Assembly (NCBI GenBank): GCA_001899205.1
Contig: MKVL01000025.1
Location: 62,001-126,000, forward strand
Direction of reading: 5' to 3'
Origin: Mesorhizobium sp. 65-26
GTDB taxonomy: Bacteria; Pseudomonadota; Alphaproteobacteria; Rhizobiales; Rhizobiaceae
Length of the DNA stretch: 64,000 bases
Shown: one piece after another, positions 60,918 through 64,000 of the stretch
How the letters are laid out: each line of letters opens with the position of its first letter
Position numbering within the stretch: the stretch's first letter is position 1
Notes under the pieces: generated by a model
What the model was told of the DNA's origin: nothing
What the model saw: only the letters and a program-made list of their open reading frames with translations
The model's database searches: none
Translations under genes and position numbers: made by a program

Positions 60918-62252
60918 ATGACTGCCCCGGATACCAAACCCGACGTGCCAGATCGCGTTTCGGACGCTTTGCCGCTAGGACCACTGGCGGGCGTCCGCAT
61001 GCTCTTTGTCGCGCCTGACGACTATCCGGCATTCCGCGTGGACCTTGTCGAACTGTTCTCCAATCATCTGGTCAGCCGGGGTCTAAGGATCGACTGGAGC
61101 CTGCGCCCCCGCCAGGACGGGCCTGCGCAGGTCGAGGAACGCGGCGCGGAGCGCTTCTACGTCGCGCGCCGACGTACAGCGGAAAAGTTCGGATCCCTGC
61201 GTTACGCCATGGCGGAAAACTGGCTTCGCCTGAAACTGGCCTGGCGCGCCATGCGCGGCGAATACGACCTGATACAGATCCGCGATCAGCCTCTGTGGGG
61301 CATCACCTATGGCCTGGCGGCCAAGATATCCGGCACGCCTTTCGTATTCTGGATGAGCTATCCTGTGCTGGAGGCGCGTCTTCGCATCGCCTTGCACAAT
61401 CTGGTGCCGATGAGCCTGCCGGCACGGTTCGCGCGCATCGTCTACGCGGTCGTCGGCAGCTCCCTGTTCTTTCGGGTCACCTTGCCGCTCGCCGATCACG
61501 TCATCGTTCAATCGAAGCGGATGCGTGAACGTGTCGGCTTTCGCGGCATCGCCATGGCGAAGATGACGCCTGTCCCCATGGGGGTGTCGACCGAGCGCTA
61601 CAACATTGCTTCCATTCCGGCGAGCGAGGATCCTCGTGTCGCCGGCAGGAAGAGCATGGCCTATATGTGCGCTGACGTCCTCAACCAGACGACGCGGTTG
61701 ACCTTCGAGGCCCTGGCCGCGCTGGTCGCTCGAGGGTACGACGCCGTGCTGGTGATCATCGGGTCGGTATCTCCCGTCGAGCGGGAGCGCCTGGGAACGT
61801 TGTTGAAGGAGCTTGGCCTCACGGATCGTGTCGTCTTTACCGGACGCCTGCCGCTCAAGGAGGCGTTGGGCTGGGTGAAGCGGGCCGATGTGTGCCTGTC
61901 ACCATTCGAGATGGACACCGCACAGCAGGTTGCCACGCCCACCAAGCTGGTCGAGTACCTGGCCATGGGGCGTCCGGTCGTCGCGACCGTGCATTACGAC
62001 CAGAACGAAGTGATCAGCCGAAGCGGCGCCGGAATTGTCACTGCATTCTCGGGCGAAGCCATCGCCGAAGGCGTCGCGCGTCTGTTCGACGATCCGCACA
62101 AGGCCGAGGCGATGGGCGCCAGGGGACCGGAATGGGTCAAGGCGAATAGGGATTATGCCCGTCTGGCCGATACCGTGGAGCAGCTTTACGCCACCCTGCT
62201 GGCTGGCCGGCAGGCAGGGAAATCCGAAGAGACGTCCGCTCGCGCTGGCTGA
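60918..62252 (+). CDS. Glycosyltransferase family 4 (GT-B fold)
   Basis: A 444-residue glycosyltransferase. The N-terminal domain begins VRMLFVAPDDYPAFRVDLVE; the C-terminal nucleotide-sugar domain has VLVIIGSVSPVERERLG, then VVFTGRLPLKEALGWVKRAD and the GT4 signature around PTKLVEYLAMGRPVVATVH with the preceding CLSPFEMD (E/D acid region). No signal peptide; it should act at the cytoplasmic face on a lipid-linked precursor. It follows the acyltransferase by 9 nt and precedes the heparinase-like gene by 196 nt. Sugar specificity is unknown. Confidence 0.9.
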   Translation: MTAPDTKPDVPDRVSDALPLGPLAGVRMLFVAPDDYPAFRVDLVELFSNHLVSRGLRIDWSLRPRQDGPAQVEERGAERFYVARRRTAEKFGSLRYAMAENWLRLKLAWRAMRGEYDLIQIRDQPLWGITYGLAAKISGTPFVFWMSYPVLEARLRIALHNLVPMSLPARFARIVYAVVGSSLFFRVTLPLADHVIVQSKRMRERVGFRGIAMAKMTPVPMGVSTERYNIASIPASEDPRVAGRKSMAYMCADVLNQTTRLTFEALAALVARGYDAVLVIIGSVSPVERERLGTLLKELGLTDRVVFTGRLPLKEALGWVKRADVCLSPFEMDTAQQVATPTKLVEYLAMGRPVVATVHYDQNEVISRSGAGIVTAFSGEAIAEGVARLFDDPHKAEAMGARGPEWVKANRDYARLADTVEQLYATLLAGRQAGKSEETSARAG

Positions 62253-62385
62253 GCGGCGTTGTTATCGCGATATATGTTTCGCGCCTCGTTCGTCGGCGTC
62301 CTTTTTACATGCCGCTACGAACGTTTCCGCACTAGGTCGGGCTGCTCGCCCAGCCGCCGCGACGAAGCGGCCAAATCCCAAATTA

Positions 62386-62442
62386 AGCTTAGCCAGCTGA
62401 TATCGCTACGTTAATTATACTGCAACAGCAGCTTGCTAAGCT
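62386..62442. promoter_or_regulatory. Spaced inverted repeat upstream of the heparinase-like gene
   Basis: AGCTTAGC (62386-62393) and GCTAAGCT (62435-62442) are inverted repeats 41 bases apart around an AT-rich centre, ending 6 bases before the start codon at 62449. It could be a looping operator or chance. Confidence 0.25.
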
Positions 62443-62448
62443 GGTCTC

Positions 62449-64000
62449 ATGCTGAGACGACTAGGCTGGTATGCGCGACGGTTCGCTGTCATGGAGCGCG
62501 GCGAGATACGCCATCGCGTTCGCGAGCAATTGGCGCGCCGAGCCGCGCGCCGCGAGCGGCTCGACTGGTCGAATTTCAGTCTGTCAGGCGCGCGGCCCAG
62601 GACCTTGCCGATGTTTGCGCCACTGTTCGAGCAGGGCGTGCCGGAAGCGGTCGAACGGCAGCTGGAAATCGCGGCGGAGGCGTTTCGTGCCGGCCGCCTC
62701 AGACTGCTCAACCGTGACTGGCCGCAGCCAGTTCTCGACAGTACCGGGCGCATCGACCCTGCGGTCTGGACGCTCGATCCGGTCAGCGGAACCAGTTGGC
62801 CTGGAGCCGGGCCCTCGGCCTTCGACATAGACTTCCGCTTCGAGAACGGTCACCGCGACGTGAAATACGTCGCCGAGATGAACCGGCTGCATTTCCTCGC
62901 GGCGCCCGCGGTTCATGCCCGCCGCAAGGGGGACGCGGAGCTTGCCGGCGCCATATTGGGCTCGATCGGTTCATGGATGGAGGCCAACCCGCCGGGGCGG
63001 GGCGTCAACTGGTATTCAGGCATCGAGGCCGGCTACAGGCTGGTTTCGCTTTCCTGCATCGTCAGCGCGCTCGATCCCTGGATCGACACAGCGCTCGGCG
63101 AGCGGCTGGCGGCTTTCGTCGCGGCCCACGGCACTTGGCTGGCGCGCTTTCCCTCGCTCTATTCTTCCGCCAACAACCATCTCGTCGCCGAAGCGATGGG
63201 GCTTGCCGTCGCGGCACGACTGCTGCCCGACCATCCGCGCGCGGCGGCATGGCTCGCCGAGGGCAGGGCGCATCTGGAAGACAGGGCTCTTGCACTCTTT
63301 CATCCGGACGGCGTGGCCGAGGAGCAGTCACCCGCCTACGGCGCATTCACGCTTGAAATGCTGCTCATCGGGTTCAGCGCGATTGGCGGCGTGCCAGGAG
63401 AAAAAATCCGCGATCGCATGTTCAAGGCAGCCGCTGCCTTGAACACATTCCTCGATGATGCTGGCCAAGTTCCGTCTATCGGCGATGATGACCAGAGCCG
63501 GGTGCTGCTGGCATTCGGCAGTGAAGAGCCGCGCTATGCCGCCTCGATTGCCGGCGCGATTGCCGGATTCCTGGGAAGGCCGGAGCTGGCGCCCGCGATC
63601 AGGGATCCGCATTGGCGCGATATCGTGTTCGCCACTCCGCCTCCCGGTCCTGTTCCAGTCGACGGCACGTCCACATTTTCCGATGGCGGCTATACGGTGC
63701 GGCGCGGGCGGATCGCCGACCGCCGCGTCCATTTTGTTTTCGATCACGGGCCCCTGGGTTTCGGAGGCTTGGCGGCCCACGGCCATGCCGACGCTCTCTC
63801 GGTCTGGCTGTCGCTGGATGGCATGCCGGCGTTGGTCGATGCCGGCACCTATCTCTACCATTCCGAAGGCGAAAACCGCCGGCGCTTTCGCGTCAGCGCT
63901 GTTCACAACACACTGACGATCAACGGCGCCAGCCAGAGCGAACCTTCGGGCGCGTTCAACTGGATGCCGCGGCGAGCACAGGCAACGCTCGAGGCGACCT
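62449..64000 (+). CDS. Heparinase II/III family protein (3' end beyond the window)
   Basis: 517 codons are visible and the frame is still open at the window edge. The N-terminal half is an alpha-helical toroid (MEANPPGRGVNWYSGIEAGY; LYSSANNHLVAEAMGL; EEQSPAYGAFTLEML), and from about residue 410 the heparinase II/III beta-sandwich domain follows (GGLAAHGHADALSVWLSLDG; DAGTYLYHSEGE; VHNTLTING). The His and Tyr residues of these motifs fit the lyase family that cleaves uronic-acid polysaccharides. No signal peptide is visible. In rhizobial and other polysaccharide clusters such proteins are thought to trim or edit the polymer. Confidence 0.9.
   Translation, partial: MLRRLGWYARRFAVMERGEIRHRVREQLARRAARRERLDWSNFSLSGARPRTLPMFAPLFEQGVPEAVERQLEIAAEAFRAGRLRLLNRDWPQPVLDSTGRIDPAVWTLDPVSGTSWPGAGPSAFDIDFRFENGHRDVKYVAEMNRLHFLAAPAVHARRKGDAELAGAILGSIGSWMEANPPGRGVNWYSGIEAGYRLVSLSCIVSALDPWIDTALGERLAAFVAAHGTWLARFPSLYSSANNHLVAEAMGLAVAARLLPDHPRAAAWLAEGRAHLEDRALALFHPDGVAEEQSPAYGAFTLEMLLIGFSAIGGVPGEKIRDRMFKAAAALNTFLDDAGQVPSIGDDDQSRVLLAFGSEEPRYAASIAGAIAGFLGRPELAPAIRDPHWRDIVFATPPPGPVPVDGTSTFSDGGYTVRRGRIADRRVHFVFDHGPLGFGGLAAHGHADALSVWLSLDGMPALVDAGTYLYHSEGENRRRFRVSAVHNTLTINGASQSEPSGAFNWMPRRAQATLEAT

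Noticed and set aside
1-64000. Phage, transposon, CRISPR, tRNA or rRNA genes
   Set aside because: No integrase, transposase, repeat-spacer array, tRNA cloverleaf or rRNA sequence was recognised anywhere in the window.

Overview
The window reads as a chromosome or megaplasmid segment of an alphaproteobacterium of the order Hyphomicrobiales, most likely Mesorhizobium or a close relative. The reasons are high GC, dense operons with GTGA and ATGA overlaps, many ABC importers, an Omp25-like beta-barrel protein, and four copies of RIME-like palindromic intergenic repeats typical of rhizobia. No rRNA, tRNA, CRISPR, insertion sequence, phage gene or replication origin was seen. About 50 protein genes are supported; the first (RND pump) and last (heparinase II/III) run off the window.

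Layout. 1-4.2 kb: RND efflux pump and adaptor, divergent from a BaeSR-like two-component system, then a cytochrome b561. 4.9-10.9 kb: branched-chain amino acid/amide-type ABC importer with a fused LivM-LivG subunit, divergent from a Crp/Fnr regulator. 11.1-25.6 kb: phosphonate catabolism. A LysR regulator is divergent from a Na/Pi cotransporter-family protein, followed by phnW, phnA and phnY (2-aminoethylphosphonate to phosphonoacetaldehyde to phosphonoacetate to acetate plus phosphate), an FAD amine oxidoreductase, a PbfA-like lyase, a 2-hydroxyacid dehydrogenase and the importer phnSTUV. 25.9-31.8 kb: two paralogous VOC proteins around an FCD-type GntR regulator, facing a sugar-type ABC importer; a 15-bp motif (one mismatch) lies upstream of both transcription units and is probably the GntR operator.

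32.1-45 kb: a multi-oxygenase catabolic island: MoaF-like protein, aldehyde dehydrogenase, SsuABC-type importer, DszA/NtaA-type flavin monooxygenase, FMN reductase, a flavin reductase fused to an IclR-type effector domain, an acyl-CoA-dehydrogenase-fold monooxygenase, a self-sufficient CYP116-like P450 and a LuxR-type regulator. The substrate is unknown; an organosulfur or N-heterocyclic compound is the best guess. 45-50.1 kb: dipeptide-type ABC importer. 50.6-54 kb: a four-gene operon of carrier protein, acyl-CoA-dehydrogenase-fold enzyme, amino acid:carrier protein ligase and DUF1839 protein, which probably makes and oxidises an aminoacyl thioester of unknown fate.

54.1-64 kb: a surface-polysaccharide type region with a GH2 beta-mannosidase-like enzyme, a tandem alpha/beta hydrolase, an outer-membrane beta-barrel protein, a BioF2/FemAB-like acetyltransferase, a GT4 glycosyltransferase and a heparinase II/III family protein.

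Functions rest on reading the translated proteins and family knowledge; no database search was run.
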